Below, one piece after another: positions 8,113-18,483 of a DNA stretch of 64,000 nucleotides. This DNA is from Hyphomonadaceae bacterium UKL13-1 (lineage in GTDB: Bacteria; Pseudomonadota; Alphaproteobacteria; Caulobacterales; Aquidulcibacteraceae): assembly GCA_001602435.1 (NCBI GenBank), contig CP012156.1:950001-1014000 (forward strand). The letters run 5' to 3'. Positions within the stretch are counted from its first letter, which is position 1. Each line of letters begins with the position of its first letter. A program made the translations under genes and the position numbers. Below the pieces are notes generated by a model. It saw only the letters and a program-made list of their open reading frames with translations, made no database searches and had not been told where the DNA came from.

Positions 8113-10731
8113 TTAGTTGACAATAATGCCTTTGGGCGGGCTATCATTTTGCCCGGTAAAGCCATTGAAGCTCAACTCATCGCTACCGGGTTGCGCGGTC
8201 ACTTGTACGGTTTCGCCATCCTTGATCGCGCCTGAGAGAATGAGGCGGGCCAGCGGGTCTTGCACATCCTTTTGGATCACCCTCTTTAAAGGGCGGGCAC
8301 CATAGGCAGGCTCATAGCCCTTGTCGGCCAACCAAGTTTTGGCGGCGTCATCCAAAGTAATTTTGATGTCGCGCGATGCCAAGAGCGCTTCCAATCGGCG
8401 CAATTGGATCGGCACAATCCGGTCCATTTCCGCCCGACCCAAGCGTCGGAACAGGATGATTTCATCAATACGATTGATGAATTCAGGGCGGAAATTGCCG
8501 CGCACAGCCTCCATCACCAGCGGCCGTACAAGCTCAACATCTTCGCCGTCATTCTGCTCAGCCAGATATTGGCTGCCCAGATTGGACGTCATGACGAGGA
8601 TGACATTCTTAAAGTCCACTGTCCTGCCTTGACCATCGGTCAGGCGGCCATCATCCAACACTTGCAAAAGGACGTTGAACACATCGGGGTGGGCTTTTTC
8701 GACTTCATCAAACAACACGACTTGATAGGGTCTGCGCCGCACGGCTTCTGTTAACGCCCCACCCTCATCATAGCCGACATAGCCCGGAGGGGCCCCGATC
8801 AGACGGCTGACGGAGTGCTTCTCCATATATTCTGACATGTCGATGCGGGTGACCGCACTGTCGTCATCGAACAGGAATTCCGCCAAAGCTTTGGTAAGCT
8901 CAGTCTTGCCGACGCCCGTGGGACCGAGGAAGAGAAAAGAACCAATTGGCTTATTGGGATCTTGCAGGCCAGCACGTGACCGCCGCACCGCGTCTGAAAC
9001 GGCTTCCAGCGCCTCTTCTTGGCCGACCACGCGGGCGCGCAGGCTGTTTTCCATCCCGAGCAATTTTTCGCGCTCGCCCTCCAACATGCGCTCGACCGGT
9101 ACACCGGTCCAGCGCGCTACGACGGCGGCAATTTGTTCAGCATCGACGACTTCATGCACCATGCTTTCGCCGCTGGTCTCTGATTCTTTCAACGCCTTTT
9201 CGAGATTGGGAATGGTACCATATTGCAATTCACCGGCCTTGGCATAGTCGCCCCGGCGCGTGGCTTCGGCCAATTCAAGATTGAGCTTTTCCAATTCTTC
9301 TTTCAGCTTGGTGGAATCCGCCAACTTTGCTTTTTCCAAGCGCCAAGTTTCGCTCATATCGTCTGACTTGGCTTGGAGGGTGTCGATCTCGTCCTCAAGC
9401 CTTTCCAAACGTTCGATCGAGGCAGGGTCTTTTTCTTTGCCCAGCGCCGAGGCTTCGATCCGCAATTGCATCAGGCGGCGGTCAATTTCATCCAATTCTT
9501 CGGGCTTACTGTCGACTTGCATGCGCAAGCGGGCCGAGGCCTCATCCATCAAATCGATAGCTTTATCGGGCAAGAAGCGATCTGCAATATAGCGCTTTGA
9601 TAAGGTGGCGGCGGCCACAATCGCGGCATCAGAAATGCGAACCCCATGGTGGACTTCGTATTTTTCTTTCAAGCCGCGGAGGATGGAGATGGTGTCTTCA
9701 ACGCTGGGCTCATCGACAAATACGGGTTGAAACCGCCGGGCGAGGGCAGGGTCCTTTTCCACATGCTTGCGATATTCATCCAGCGTGGTTGCCCCAATGC
9801 AGCGCAACTGGCCACGCGACAGGGCGGGCTTGAGGAGGTTGGACGCATCCATCGAGCCTTCAGACTTGCCCGCACCGACAAGGGTGTGCATTTCATCGAT
9901 GAACAGCACAATGCCACCATTGGCCGCTTCCACTTCGCTCAAGACCGCCTTGAGGCGTTCCTCAAATTCACCGCGGAATTTAGCGCCAGCGATCAAAGCA
10001 CCCATGTCCAAGCTCATGAGCTTCTTGTTCTTTAAGCTCTCGGGCACGTCGCCATTGATCATGCGAAGGGCAAGACCTTCGGCGATGGCAGTTTTACCGA
10101 CCCCCGGTTCCCCAATCACCACCGGATTATTCTTGGTGCGCCGTGACAGGACTTGCACACAGCGGCGGATTTCATCATCGCGACCAATCACAGGGTCCAG
10201 CTTACCGTCGCGCGCCGCTTGGGTGAGGTCCCGTGCATATTTTTTCAGCGCCTCATAATTGTCGTCCGCATTGGCGGTATCGGCAGTGCGACCGCTGCGC
10301 ATCATGCCGATGGCGGAATTGAGCGAGGTAGGCGTCACCCCAGCTGCCTTCAAGGCATCTGCGGCTTTGGTCGCGCGAGCGGTCGAGATGGCCAGCAAGA
10401 GCCACTCGGCAGCAACAAAGCTATCGCCCGCTTTTCCAGCGGCATCCTCGGCACCTTGCAGAACACGCGCGGTTTCAGGCGGCATGTAGATTTTATCTTC
10501 GCCACCTTCGACAACAGGAAGACCGGCAACCGCCACATCAGTGGCAAGCTTGGCTTCATCGGGGCGCCCACCAGCCGATCTGATCAGGCCAGCAGCCAGT
10601 TGTTTGTCGTCATCAAGCAGCGCCTTCAGCAAATGCTCTGGCGTGAAATATTGGTGTTTGCGTTTGATCGCTTCCATTTGTCCGGCTTGGACGATGGCAC
10701 GAGCGCGTTCGGTGAATTTATCTAAGTTCAT
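8113..10731 (-). CDS. clpB: ATP-dependent disaggregase ClpB
   Basis: The 872-residue product has the full ClpB layout. It has an N-domain from [11 protein letters not shown], a first AAA+ module with Walker A GEPGVGKT and Walker B VLFIDEMH, and a long coiled-coil middle domain (about residues 400-530). A second AAA+ module has Walker A GPTGVGKT and sensor NRIDEII. ClpB works with DnaK to pull proteins out of aggregates after heat stress. The open frame extends 34 codons further upstream, but family alignment begins at MNLDKF and a likely heat-shock promoter lies in the extension, so the start is set at 10731. Confidence 0.97.
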   Translation of the reverse strand: MNLDKFTERARAIVQAGQMEAIKRKHQYFTPEHLLKALLDDDKQLAAGLIRSAGGRPDEAKLATDVAVAGLPVVEGGEDKIYMPPETARVLQGAEDAAGKAGDSFVAAEWLLLAISTARATKAADALKAAGVTPTSLNSAIGMMRSGRTADTANADDNYEALKKYARDLTQAARDGKLDPVIGRDDEIRRCVQVLSRRTKNNPVVIGEPGVGKTAIAEGLALRMINGDVPESLKNKKLMSLDMGALIAGAKFRGEFEERLKAVLSEVEAANGGIVLFIDEMHTLVGAGKSEGSMDASNLLKPALSRGQLRCIGATTLDEYRKHVEKDPALARRFQPVFVDEPSVEDTISILRGLKEKYEVHHGVRISDAAIVAAATLSKRYIADRFLPDKAIDLMDEASARLRMQVDSKPEELDEIDRRLMQLRIEASALGKEKDPASIERLERLEDEIDTLQAKSDDMSETWRLEKAKLADSTKLKEELEKLNLELAEATRRGDYAKAGELQYGTIPNLEKALKESETSGESMVHEVVDAEQIAAVVARWTGVPVERMLEGEREKLLGMENSLRARVVGQEEALEAVSDAVRRSRAGLQDPNKPIGSFLFLGPTGVGKTELTKALAEFLFDDDSAVTRIDMSEYMEKHSVSRLIGAPPGYVGYDEGGALTEAVRRRPYQVVLFDEVEKAHPDVFNVLLQVLDDGRLTDGQGRTVDFKNVILVMTSNLGSQYLAEQNDGEDVELVRPLVMEAVRGNFRPEFINRIDEIILFRRLGRAEMDRIVPIQLRRLEALLASRDIKITLDDAAKTWLADKGYEPAYGARPLKRVIQKDVQDPLARLILSGAIKDGETVQVTAQPGSDELSFNGFTGQNDSPPKGIIVN

Positions 10732-10790
10732 GGTGGCAGAGCCTAAAGTTAAGTCCAGGATTGACCTTGTAGCAAGGATCGTTGTCCCTT

Positions 10791-10823
10791 CAGTTAGGTG
10801 TGGCCTTTGGGCAACACAAGGGG
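10791..10823 (-). promoter_or_regulatory. Possible heat-shock (RpoH) promoter of clpB
   Basis: Reading towards clpB, a CCCTTGTG box is followed after 16 bases by CACCTAACT, about 60 bases before the clpB ATG. Alphaproteobacterial RpoH promoters have a CTTG core at -35 and a C-rich CCCCAT-like -10, so the -35 fits well and the -10 fits partly. That ClpB is usually heat-induced supports the call. It also argues that the longer upstream reading of the clpB frame is not translated. Confidence 0.4.
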
Positions 10824-10834
10824 GTGCGGGCAAC

Positions 10835-11203
10835 TCATTTTTGCGCGCGCTTTTTTGCCTTTTTGACGGGGCTCTGAACGCTTCTTAGATAGGCAATCAG
10901 GCTATCGATTTGATCGGGATCAAACTGAAACTCAGGCATCGGTCCATGGCCTACCAGAATGCCCTCGCTAAAAGCTTCTGCCAAATTATCAAGCGGATAG
11001 CGTTGCGCCAGTGTCGCAAATCTTGGCGCTTGCGGGTTCGGGCTTTGCCCGCGCTTACCGATGGCATGGCAGGTTGCGCAATGGGATTGGGCGAGGGTGC
11101 GACCAGCCTCAATGGCCTGTCTTTGTATTGAAGGGGCGGCTGCGGAAGCTGGGGAAACAAGGCCCCCGATGAGACAGAAGCTCAATCCTAATCGTGCCAA
11201 CAT
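10835..11203 (-). CDS. Exported c-type cytochrome (class I)
   Basis: This 122-residue protein has a signal peptide (residues 1-22, ending ASAAAP). It has a single heme c attachment site CATCH at residues 42-46 and a likely distal methionine ligand in GPMPEF near the C-terminus. This is the pattern of a small periplasmic electron carrier of about 10 kDa after cleavage. Its redox partners are not in the window. The basic tail (KKAKKRAQK) is unusual and could aid docking to a membrane partner. It lies 104 bases upstream of clpB on the same strand and could partly read through into it. Confidence 0.88.
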   Translation of the reverse strand: MLARLGLSFCLIGGLVSPASAAAPSIQRQAIEAGRTLAQSHCATCHAIGKRGQSPNPQAPRFATLAQRYPLDNLAEAFSEGILVGHGPMPEFQFDPDQIDSLIAYLRSVQSPVKKAKKRAQK

Positions 11204-11321
11204 AGCTGTACCCTCGCTCTAAATCCTGATGCATTCCTTGCAGTGCAAACTTCCCACCTTTGGCCCCCACTGTCTACGCTGGCGCATCGAACTTGGCACC
11301 CACTGAACGTGGGTGGCAAAA

Positions 11322-11339
11322 CCGTCAAAATACTGTCAT
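11322..11339 (+). promoter_or_regulatory. Pho box upstream of phoR
   Basis: Two 7-base direct repeats, CCGTCAA (11322-11328) and CTGTCAT (11333-11339), are separated by 4 bases, giving the 11-base period of a PhoB binding site. The consensus half-site is CTGTCAT. It lies about 66 bases before the phoR ATG, so phoR is probably induced by its own response regulator. Confidence 0.8.
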
Positions 11340-11404
11340 CCTAAGGATATAGCTGCGTGTCAGCTTGAAGTATCTGCTTCGTCTCAAGATCACGAAAAGT
11401 TCCC

Positions 11405-12832
11405 ATGCCTGAAAGTTCGCCTGAACCTACTGCCCCGAATTGGCCTGTTATTACGACCATTTTAGGTGTGTTGTTTGTCGCTTGCGGCTTGATTTACGGT
11501 TTGACTCAAAATGCCATGTTGACGCTTTTCGGTGCCATTGGTGTCGGCCTGTCGCTCGGGATTGGCTGGTGGCTGGGCGCGGACACAACCAAAACCGCAT
11601 TGGAAGAAAAAAGGCCTGTTGGGCAAAGTCTTGTGGCGGCCGTCCCAGGCTCTAGGGCTGTCGGCGAAGTAACTGGGACCACCCTAGTGCGCGATGCTGT
11701 GCGCTTTGCTCGTGCTGCCATCGAAGCAACGCCCAACCCAGTTCTGATTGTGGATTCAGCCGGTCGTCTGGTTGGTACCAATCAAGCTTCCCGAGATCGC
11801 TTTTCCATTGATGCCGGCCAAGTGCGCTTCAGCGCCGTGATCCGGAGGCCGAATCTAGTCGACGCCGTCAGCGACGTATTTAAGACTGGCGTGACTCGGA
11901 CTTTGTCGATTGAAAGCCGGGTACCGGTTGACCGCTATGAGCGCGTTTCGATTGCGGCTTTTGAAGCTGATCAAGAGCGCTTTGTCCTCTTATCTATTCA
12001 GGATGAGACAGAGGCTCGCATGTCAGAGCGCATGCGCGCAGACTTCTTGGCCAATGCTAGTCACGAATTGCGCACCCCACTGGCGGGGATCATTGGCTTT
12101 ATCGAGACATTGCGGGGGCCGGCCCGCGAAGACGCAGCGGCCCGTGATCGATTCTTAGAGATTATGCACCTTCAAGCAGATCGCATGAGCCGCTTGATCT
12201 CTGACTTGCTGAGTCTGTCGCGCATTGAGCTTAATGAGCATGTTGCGCCAACCGCACGGTCAGACTTTGCTGCCGCCGTGCAGGAAATCGTCGAAAGCCT
12301 GCCGCCAGACAAGCAAAAGCGCATTCAGTTCAAGGCGGGTGATGATCCGCTTTGGGTGATTGGGGATTGGGATGAGATCCAGCAGATTGCGGCTAACCTC
12401 ATAGATAATGCCCTCAAATATGGTGGCGCTCAGTCGGACATTCGCATCGTGTTGTCAGCTTGGCTCGACCGAGAGTCCGCTTTGAAATCGGCTATGCGCG
12501 AGTGGGATGGCGCGTCACGCCTACCGCTCACCAGCCCAGAAGTTGATCGGGATCGGCTCTATTGCACGCTGCGAGTTGAGGATTCAGGCCCGGGTATTGC
12601 GCGCCAACATTTACCGCGCCTGTCAGAGCGTTTTTACCGCGTGGAGGAAACCGCCACGGGCAAGAGTGGCACCGGTCTAGGCTTGGCCATCGTCAAACAC
12701 ATCGTCAATCGCCATCGCGGAGGCCTTGTTGTGGAGAGCGAGCAGGGCAGGGGCACTGCCTTTTCTGTCTATTTGCCCCAGCCCTTGGAATTGGGTCCTG
12801 TACGGACAATGGCCGAGGTCCAAGCAGGCTAA
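11405..12832 (+). CDS. phoR: Phosphate regulon sensor histidine kinase PhoR
   Basis: This 475-residue membrane kinase has two N-terminal hydrophobic segments (about residues 14-33 and 38-57). A PAS-like region (105-200) follows, then a HisKA domain with the phospho-acceptor H220 in NASHELRTPLAGI. The HATPase domain has NLIDNALKYGG, DSGPGI and the G-box GTGLGLAIVKH. PhoR autophosphorylates and signals to PhoB when the Pst transporter and PhoU report low phosphate. Identity rests on this layout plus its position upstream of pstCAB-phoU-phoB. A Pho box precedes it. The downstream gap of 122 bases contains another Pho box, so pst transcription can also start separately. Confidence 0.93.
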   Translation: MPESSPEPTAPNWPVITTILGVLFVACGLIYGLTQNAMLTLFGAIGVGLSLGIGWWLGADTTKTALEEKRPVGQSLVAAVPGSRAVGEVTGTTLVRDAVRFARAAIEATPNPVLIVDSAGRLVGTNQASRDRFSIDAGQVRFSAVIRRPNLVDAVSDVFKTGVTRTLSIESRVPVDRYERVSIAAFEADQERFVLLSIQDETEARMSERMRADFLANASHELRTPLAGIIGFIETLRGPAREDAAARDRFLEIMHLQADRMSRLISDLLSLSRIELNEHVAPTARSDFAAAVQEIVESLPPDKQKRIQFKAGDDPLWVIGDWDEIQQIAANLIDNALKYGGAQSDIRIVLSAWLDRESALKSAMREWDGASRLPLTSPEVDRDRLYCTLRVEDSGPGIARQHLPRLSERFYRVEETATGKSGTGLGLAIVKHIVNRHRGGLVVESEQGRGTAFSVYLPQPLELGPVRTMAEVQAG

Positions 12833-12850
12833 ACTTCAGCTGCGCCGCCA

Positions 12851-12879
12851 CTGTCATCGAAGTGTCATAAAAATGTAAT
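12851..12879 (+). promoter_or_regulatory. Triple Pho box upstream of pstC
   Basis: Three PhoB half-sites follow at exact 11-base steps: CTGTCAT (12851-12857), GTGTCAT (12862-12868) and ATGTAAT (12873-12879). Two such half-sites form a functional Pho box, so this is an extended site able to hold more than one PhoB dimer. It lies about 75 bases before pstC. Confidence 0.88.
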
Positions 12880-12954
12880 CTTGCCTTCTCAGCAAAGCCT
12901 TAAGGGGCGGGGGAGAAATGGTGCTGGATTGTCCGGCAGGGGCTATGATTCTTC

Positions 12955-14355
12955 ATGGATGCGTTCGCTGATGTGCCTGTAAGCCTGATCGCGGCAGCCA
13001 TTGTGCTGGCTTTCGGCACCTGGGCTTGGCAAACTGGCGCGACCAACGCGCTGGCAATCGCCAATTCAGGTCAGGGCCGTTTGAACTCTTTACCCGGACA
13101 TCACGGGTGGTACGCGGTTTTGTGGGTTGTCGGCCCTGCATTAGGCTTGTTGCTGCTGCACGAATTGATTGCCCCATCTGCCATTCGCTCGCTTTTGTCG
13201 CATAGCTTGCCGCCGGAAGTTTTGGCTCTGCCGAAAGAGCGGCTGGACCTGTTCTTTATCGACGCCAGCAAGATTGCCTTTGGCGGCACCCCCAGCCAAC
13301 GCACCCCGGATGTCTTGGCAGCTGCGGAGGCGATGCGCGGGATTTCGGCCAATCTGAACATTGCATTTGGGCTGGGTGCATTGGCGCTATCTGCCTTGGG
13401 CTTCTTCCTGTCGCGCTCGCATCTGGGTCGTGACTTCCGCGCCCGCAATGCGGTTGAGAGCTGTATCAAGGCGGCCATGATGGTGGCTTCTGGCATTGCG
13501 ATCCTGACCACCCTTGGGATTGTTTTGTCGCTTTTGTTTGAGACGCTAAAATTCTTCTCCAACTATAGTCCAATCGACTTTTTGTTTGGCACACAATGGA
13601 GCCCGCAAGTCGCTATTCGGGCGGATCAAATCGGACAATCCGGCGCGTTTGGGGCGGTTCCTCTGTTTGCCGGGACCGCGCTCATCATGCTGATCGCCAT
13701 GGCGATTGCGATCCCGGTCGGCCTCGGCTCTGCCATTTACCTTTCCGAATATGCCAGCGCGCGGGCTCGCGCAGTCGTGAAGCCGGTGCTGGAATTGCTG
13801 GCTGGCATTCCAACCGTCGTCTTTGGCTTTTTTGCTTTGTTGACAGTCGCGCCCATCATTCGGGCGATTGGCACCAGCATTGGCCTCGATGTGTCTGCAC
13901 AAAGTGCGTTAGCGGCAGGCCTCGTCATGGGGATTATGATCATTCCTTTCATTTCTTCGCTATCGGATGACGTGATCAATGCTGTGCCCCAAGCCTTGCG
14001 CGATGGGTCTTATGCGATGGGTGCGACCAAGTCTGAGACCATCAGCCGGGTTGTGATCCCCGCGGCTCTGCCCGGCATCGTTGGGTCTGTCTTGCTGGCT
14101 GTTTCAAAAGCCCTTGGCGAAACCATGATTGTGACCATGGCTGCGGGTCAAAACGCCAACCTCACCCTGAACCCGTTGGACATGGTAACCACAGTAACCG
14201 TGCAAATTGTGACCCTGCTCACGGGCGACCAAGAATATGACAGCCCCAAGACCCATGCCGCCTTTGCTTTGGGCTTTGTGCTTTTCTTCGTGACCTTGAT
14301 TCTAAACATCATCGCTTTGCGTGTCGTTCAAAAATATCGAGACAAATATGAGTGA
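12955..14355 (+). CDS. pstC: Phosphate ABC transporter permease PstC
   Basis: This 466-residue inner-membrane protein forms the phosphate channel together with PstA. The N-terminal part (residues 1-170) holds two or three hydrophobic segments and a periplasmic stretch. The C-terminal 250 residues contain the ABC permease core with the EAA-like loop (ALRDGSYAMGATKSETISRV) that contacts PstB, and the family block VVFGFFALLTVAP. It is longer than the roughly 320 residues of enterobacterial PstC, in line with other alphaproteobacteria that carry an extra N-terminal domain. Its last codons overlap the pstA start by 8 bases. It heads the Pho-controlled pstC-pstA-pstB-phoU-phoB unit. Confidence 0.95.
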   Translation: MDAFADVPVSLIAAAIVLAFGTWAWQTGATNALAIANSGQGRLNSLPGHHGWYAVLWVVGPALGLLLLHELIAPSAIRSLLSHSLPPEVLALPKERLDLFFIDASKIAFGGTPSQRTPDVLAAAEAMRGISANLNIAFGLGALALSALGFFLSRSHLGRDFRARNAVESCIKAAMMVASGIAILTTLGIVLSLLFETLKFFSNYSPIDFLFGTQWSPQVAIRADQIGQSGAFGAVPLFAGTALIMLIAMAIAIPVGLGSAIYLSEYASARARAVVKPVLELLAGIPTVVFGFFALLTVAPIIRAIGTSIGLDVSAQSALAAGLVMGIMIIPFISSLSDDVINAVPQALRDGSYAMGATKSETISRVVIPAALPGIVGSVLLAVSKALGETMIVTMAAGQNANLTLNPLDMVTTVTVQIVTLLTGDQEYDSPKTHAAFALGFVLFFVTLILNIIALRVVQKYRDKYE

Positions 14356-16174
14356 CTCAGCCGCCCCTTCTCGGACCGCGCTGCGGGATATCGTGAACCG
14401 TCAAATCAAGCGGCGTCATGCGGCTGAGACGCGTTTCCGCTGGTTTGGCATTACGATGGTTGCAACCGCAATCGCGGCCTGCGGCCTTTTGTTATTGTCG
14501 GTCATCGCCCAGTCCATTCCCGCCATGACCGAAAACCGCTTGCATGTGACCTTGCAAGTCAGCGCCGAAAAAGCCGATCCAATGGGCAATCGGGTGCCGT
14601 CTGAAATTCGTGAACAAGGCAATTTCTATGGCTTGGTCCAAGACGCGCTGATCCAGCGCTTTCCCACTGCTGAAGCCGATGGGAAGCTGGATGATTTGTT
14701 TGATGTCGTGACTTCGTTAGCAGCTGTCCCCATCGGCCGCACCTTGGCAGAAGACCCCAGCTTGATTGGCAAGACATTGGACGTGTCTTTGCCGATCAAT
14801 GATGACCTTGATCTGTTTTTGAAGGGCGCTTACGGCAAAACGCGCGTGAGCCAGGGCGAAGAACCCCTGAACGTCAGCAAGGCAGCCGACAACACCTTTA
14901 CCTTGTCTGGCGGCCGTGCGCCTTTTGCCAAACCCGTCGCTAATCTGCGTGAAGATTTGGCTATCGCCGCCACAGAGCTTGAAACCGCGCTTGGTCTCAA
15001 GCGCCAACGCCTCAGCATTGCTCAAACCCAAGTCGCGGCCTTGAAAGCGCGGGTTGCAGAGCTGAAATCTTCTGGCGGGCCTGGCCTTGCAGCCGCAGAA
15101 GCCTTGGCAGATCAAGCCCAAACCTTGGTCGACAATCTCGTCGGTGAGACAGCGGCTGATGCGGCGACCATCGAGGCCTATCGCGCGGCGATCAAAGGTC
15201 AAGGCGGTGCCATTGATCTCAATGATGACAAGCCCAGCATTCTGGTTGAGGTGCGTGGTTCCACCTATAAATTGACGCGCATTTCGCCCAGCTCGGCACA
15301 AGGCGTACTTCTCGCCCGCAGCCCACAATCGGTGGATTATGTCTGGCGGACCGTCCAATTAGCGACACCGCAAAATGGACGGGCCGTGAATGATGAAGTC
15401 ATCGCGTTTGGCCGTCAGTTGCAAAATGAAGGGGCTATTCGCCCCGCACTGAACACGACGATCTTCACCAATTCTGACTCAAATGAGCCCGAATTGTCGG
15501 GCATTCTATCGGCCCTTGTCGGTTCTATTTTCACCCTCTTGGTGACCTTCTGCACGGCTGTGCCGATTGGGGTGGCGACGGCTGTCTATCTGGAAGAATT
15601 CGCGCCGAAAAATGCGCTCACGGACTTTATTGAAGTCAATATCAACAATCTGGCAGCCGTGCCTTCCATTGTGTTTGGTCTATTGGGCTTTGCGGTCTTC
15701 CTGACCTTCTTCAACATGCCGCGCTCTGCCCCGATTGTCGGCGGCATCGTGCTGACTTTGATGAGCCTGCCCGTCATTATCATCGCTTCTCGCGCTGCCC
15801 TAAAGGCTGTTCCACCTTCAATCCGCGAAGCCGCTCTTGGGGTAGGTGCGTCTAAGATGCAGGCGATTTTCCACCATGTCCTGCCTCTGGCCATGCCCGG
15901 CATCATGACAGGCTCTATCCTCGCGATGGCCCATGCCTTGGGTGAAACCGCACCGCTCTTGATGATCGGCATGGTGGCCTTTATCGCCGATGTGCCAACC
16001 AGCTTGACCGACTCGGCAACTGTTTTGCCAGTGGAACTCTTTATGTGGGCAGGTCGTCCAGAACGGGCGTGGGAGCCACGCACCGCCATGGCCATTCTGA
16101 TCCTACTCCTCTTTATGATAGTGATGAACGCTGTCGCAATCTTCCTGCGGCGTAAGTTCGAGCGCAGGTGGTAA
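14348..16174 (+). CDS. pstA: Phosphate ABC transporter permease PstA, long DUF3333 form
   Basis: The 608-residue product is about twice the length of E. coli PstA. After a first membrane segment (about residues 35-58) comes a large soluble region up to about residue 375, matching the DUF3333 extension. It contains a coiled-coil-like helix around residues 205-260 ([20 protein letters not shown]). The last 230 residues form the permease core with the EAA loop [19 protein letters not shown]. The extension probably lies in the periplasm; its role is unknown. The ATG at 14348 overlaps the pstC stop and is preferred over the in-frame site nine codons upstream. The pstB gene follows after 4 bases. 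Confidence 0.94.
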   Translation: MSDSAAPSRTALRDIVNRQIKRRHAAETRFRWFGITMVATAIAACGLLLLSVIAQSIPAMTENRLHVTLQVSAEKADPMGNRVPSEIREQGNFYGLVQDALIQRFPTAEADGKLDDLFDVVTSLAAVPIGRTLAEDPSLIGKTLDVSLPINDDLDLFLKGAYGKTRVSQGEEPLNVSKAADNTFTLSGGRAPFAKPVANLREDLAIAATELETALGLKRQRLSIAQTQVAALKARVAELKSSGGPGLAAAEALADQAQTLVDNLVGETAADAATIEAYRAAIKGQGGAIDLNDDKPSILVEVRGSTYKLTRISPSSAQGVLLARSPQSVDYVWRTVQLATPQNGRAVNDEVIAFGRQLQNEGAIRPALNTTIFTNSDSNEPELSGILSALVGSIFTLLVTFCTAVPIGVATAVYLEEFAPKNALTDFIEVNINNLAAVPSIVFGLLGFAVFLTFFNMPRSAPIVGGIVLTLMSLPVIIIASRAALKAVPPSIREAALGVGASKMQAIFHHVLPLAMPGIMTGSILAMAHALGETAPLLMIGMVAFIADVPTSLTDSATVLPVELFMWAGRPERAWEPRTAMAILILLLFMIVMNAVAIFLRRKFERRW

Positions 16175-16178
16175 ACCG

Positions 16179-17024
16179 ATGAATACGTTCTCTCAGTCGA
16201 ACTCTGAAGCGCATAGCGAGGCGCATTCTGGCCATGTGCAGCAGACCACAGGCATTCTGCCTGGCATCACGGCTAAAGTTCGCGCGCGCGACGTCAATGT
16301 CTTTTACGGCACGAAGCAAGCCTTGTTTGATGTCTCATTGGATGTCCCGGATGCTTCGGTGACGGCCTTTATCGGGCCATCTGGCTGCGGCAAATCCACC
16401 TTCTTGCGCTGCATCAACCGCATGAACGACACCATCGATTCCTGCAAAGTGACTGGCAATATCCAAGTCGATGGCCGCGATGTAAATGATCGGGCGATTG
16501 ACCCAGTTGTCTTGCGCGCTTCCGTCGGAATGGTCTTCCAAAAGCCTAATCCTTTCCCAAAGACGATCTTTGAGAATGTGGCCTATGGCCCGCGCATCCA
16601 CGGCATTGCCAATGACAAGCAAGGCCTAGAGCGGATTGTCGAGCAGAGCCTGCGTAAGGCAGGCCTGTGGGATGAGGTGAAGGACCGCTTGCATCAACCC
16701 GGCACGGGCCTTTCAGGCGGTCAACAGCAGCGTTTGGTGATTGCGCGCGCCATTGCCGTTAATCCTGAGATCATTCTGATGGACGAGCCTTGTTCGGCTT
16801 TGGACCCCATCGCGACCGCCAAGATCGAAGAGTTGATCGACGAATTGCGGCAGAATTTCTGCATCATCATCGTCACCCACTCGATGGCGCAGGCTGCCCG
16901 CGTCAGCCAGCGGACCGCCTTCTTCCACATGGGCAAACTGGTGGAAGCGGGGCCGACCGAAGAGATTTTCACCAACCCACGCGACAGCCGCACCCAAGAC
17001 TATATCACTGGCCGATTTGGCTAA
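16179..17024 (+). CDS. pstB: Phosphate ABC transporter ATP-binding protein PstB
   Basis: This 281-residue ATPase has Walker [10 protein letters not shown], the ABC signature LSGGQQQRL and Walker [15 protein letters not shown], followed by the switch histidine in IIVTHSM. PstB drives phosphate uptake through PstCA and, together with PhoU, reports transport state to PhoR. The first 35 residues before [11 protein letters not shown] are a poorly conserved, histidine- and serine-rich leader. An AGGTGG site lies about 9 bases upstream of the ATG. It is fourth in the phoR-pst gene order and precedes phoU by 44 bases. Confidence 0.97.
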   Translation: MNTFSQSNSEAHSEAHSGHVQQTTGILPGITAKVRARDVNVFYGTKQALFDVSLDVPDASVTAFIGPSGCGKSTFLRCINRMNDTIDSCKVTGNIQVDGRDVNDRAIDPVVLRASVGMVFQKPNPFPKTIFENVAYGPRIHGIANDKQGLERIVEQSLRKAGLWDEVKDRLHQPGTGLSGGQQQRLVIARAIAVNPEIILMDEPCSALDPIATAKIEELIDELRQNFCIIIVTHSMAQAARVSQRTAFFHMGKLVEAGPTEEIFTNPRDSRTQDYITGRFG

Positions 17025-17068
17025 GCCTCCAGCACCTTCATACTTGGGTGCCCTGAAAGTAAGTTGAG

Positions 17069-17797
17069 ATGACAGAACATACCGTCCGCGCCTTTACCGA
17101 AGAATTGGAAGCCCTCGGGGCAGACCTCACCCGTATGGGCGGCTATTCTGAGCAGGCTTTGAGCGACGCGGTGACCGCCATTGCCCGCCGCGATGCTGGC
17201 CTCGCCCGCAGCGTGATTGACGGCGACAAGAAGATTGACGAACTCCAGCGTGAGATTGAGCGTAAGATCATGCGCCTATTAGCGCTGCGTCAGCCTTTGG
17301 GCCGTGATCTACGCCAAACGGTGGCAGCTTTGAAGCTCGCAGGCGACCTTGAGCGCATTGGCGATTTGGCTAAGAATATCGCCAAGCGCGCGCTGACCAT
17401 TCAGGAATTTGACCCAATCGCTCTGACCCGCAGCGTTGAGCGTATGGGCAAGATTGCTGTCACCCAGTTGAAGCAAATCCTCGACACGTTCGCTTCACGC
17501 GAAGTGGCCGGAGCGGTTTCTGTCTGGATGCAGGATGAAGAGCTAGATGAGCATTATAACTCACTCTTCCGCGAACTTCTGACCTACATGATGGAAGATC
17601 CCCGCATGATTGGTCCGGGGGCGCATTTGCTGTTTGTCGCCAAGAATATCGAGCGGATCGGCGATCACTGCACCAATATGGCCGAAGTTATTTATTTCCT
17701 TGAAACCGGTGAAGACATTGGAACCGACCGCCCGAAAGCTGTCGATCCTGTCATGCCTCCCCTCCCACCGTCGCCCACTCAGGAGCCATTGTCATGA
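17069..17797 (+). CDS. phoU: Phosphate signalling complex protein PhoU
   Basis: This 242-residue, all-helical protein carries two PhoU repeats. Each has the E(R)IGD(L/H) metal-binding signature: LERIGDLAKNIAKRAL in the first half and IERIGDHCTNMAEVIYFL in the second. PhoU links the Pst transporter to PhoR and keeps the kinase in its inactive state when phosphate is plentiful. The C-terminal 20 residues are proline rich and likely disordered. The last codons overlap the phoB ATG by 4 bases, so the sensor relay and its response regulator are translationally coupled. Confidence 0.96.
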   Translation: MTEHTVRAFTEELEALGADLTRMGGYSEQALSDAVTAIARRDAGLARSVIDGDKKIDELQREIERKIMRLLALRQPLGRDLRQTVAALKLAGDLERIGDLAKNIAKRALTIQEFDPIALTRSVERMGKIAVTQLKQILDTFASREVAGAVSVWMQDEELDEHYNSLFRELLTYMMEDPRMIGPGAHLLFVAKNIERIGDHCTNMAEVIYFLETGEDIGTDRPKAVDPVMPPLPPSPTQEPLS

Positions 17798-18483
17798 CCC
17801 CTTACGTTCTTGTTGTTGAAGACGAAGACGCCCTCGCGACGCTGTTGCGCTATAATCTTGAAAAGGATGGTTATCATGTCGGCGTCGCCGTCGATGGCGA
17901 AGAAGCCTTGATGATGGCGTCGGAACGCTTGCCAGACTTGGTCATTCTTGATTGGATGTTACCAAAGGTGCCCGGCATTGAAGTGTGTCGCAGGCTGCGG
18001 GCTAAGCCAGATGCCCGCAATATTCCCATCATCATGCTGACAGCACGCGGCGAGGAATCCGACCGGATTCGTGGCCTTGATACCGGTGCAGACGACTATG
18101 TCACCAAGCCATTTTCGACGACTGAACTTTTGGCCCGGGTGCGCGCTGTCCTGCGTCGCATCCGCCCGGGTTTGGCCGACGACCGTCTGGTGTTTGGTGA
18201 TATTGTGGTCGACCGTGTGTCCTACCGTGTGAAGCGCGGCGAGCGGGATGTCCATTTGGGACCCACAGAATTCCGCCTATTGGATTATTTCATGCAACAT
18301 CCAGGTCGCGTTTTCTCGCGCGAGCAATTGTTGGACGCAGTTTGGGGCTCTGACGTTTATGTCGAAGCTCGGACCGTCGACGTCCATGTCGGTCGTTTGC
18401 GCAAAGCCTTGAATGAAGGCGATGAGATTGATCCGATCCGTACGGTGCGATCCGCAGGCTATGCGCTGGATAAAGCGAACTAA
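17794..18483 (+). CDS. phoB: Phosphate regulon response regulator PhoB
   Basis: This 229-residue OmpR/PhoB-family regulator has a receiver domain with the acidic pair E9/D10, phospho-acceptor D53 (LVILDWMLP) and the conserved lysine in YVTKPFS. A winged-helix DNA-binding domain follows, with VDVHVGRLRKAL as recognition helix. PhoB binds the 11-base-periodic Pho boxes seen before phoR and pstC. Its location after phoU and its overlap with that gene make the identity secure. It converges on the cupin gene, with stop codons overlapping by 4 bases and no terminator visible between them. Confidence 0.96.
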   Translation: MTPYVLVVEDEDALATLLRYNLEKDGYHVGVAVDGEEALMMASERLPDLVILDWMLPKVPGIEVCRRLRAKPDARNIPIIMLTARGEESDRIRGLDTGADDYVTKPFSTTELLARVRAVLRRIRPGLADDRLVFGDIVVDRVSYRVKRGERDVHLGPTEFRLLDYFMQHPGRVFSREQLLDAVWGSDVYVEARTVDVHVGRLRKALNEGDEIDPIRTVRSAGYALDKAN

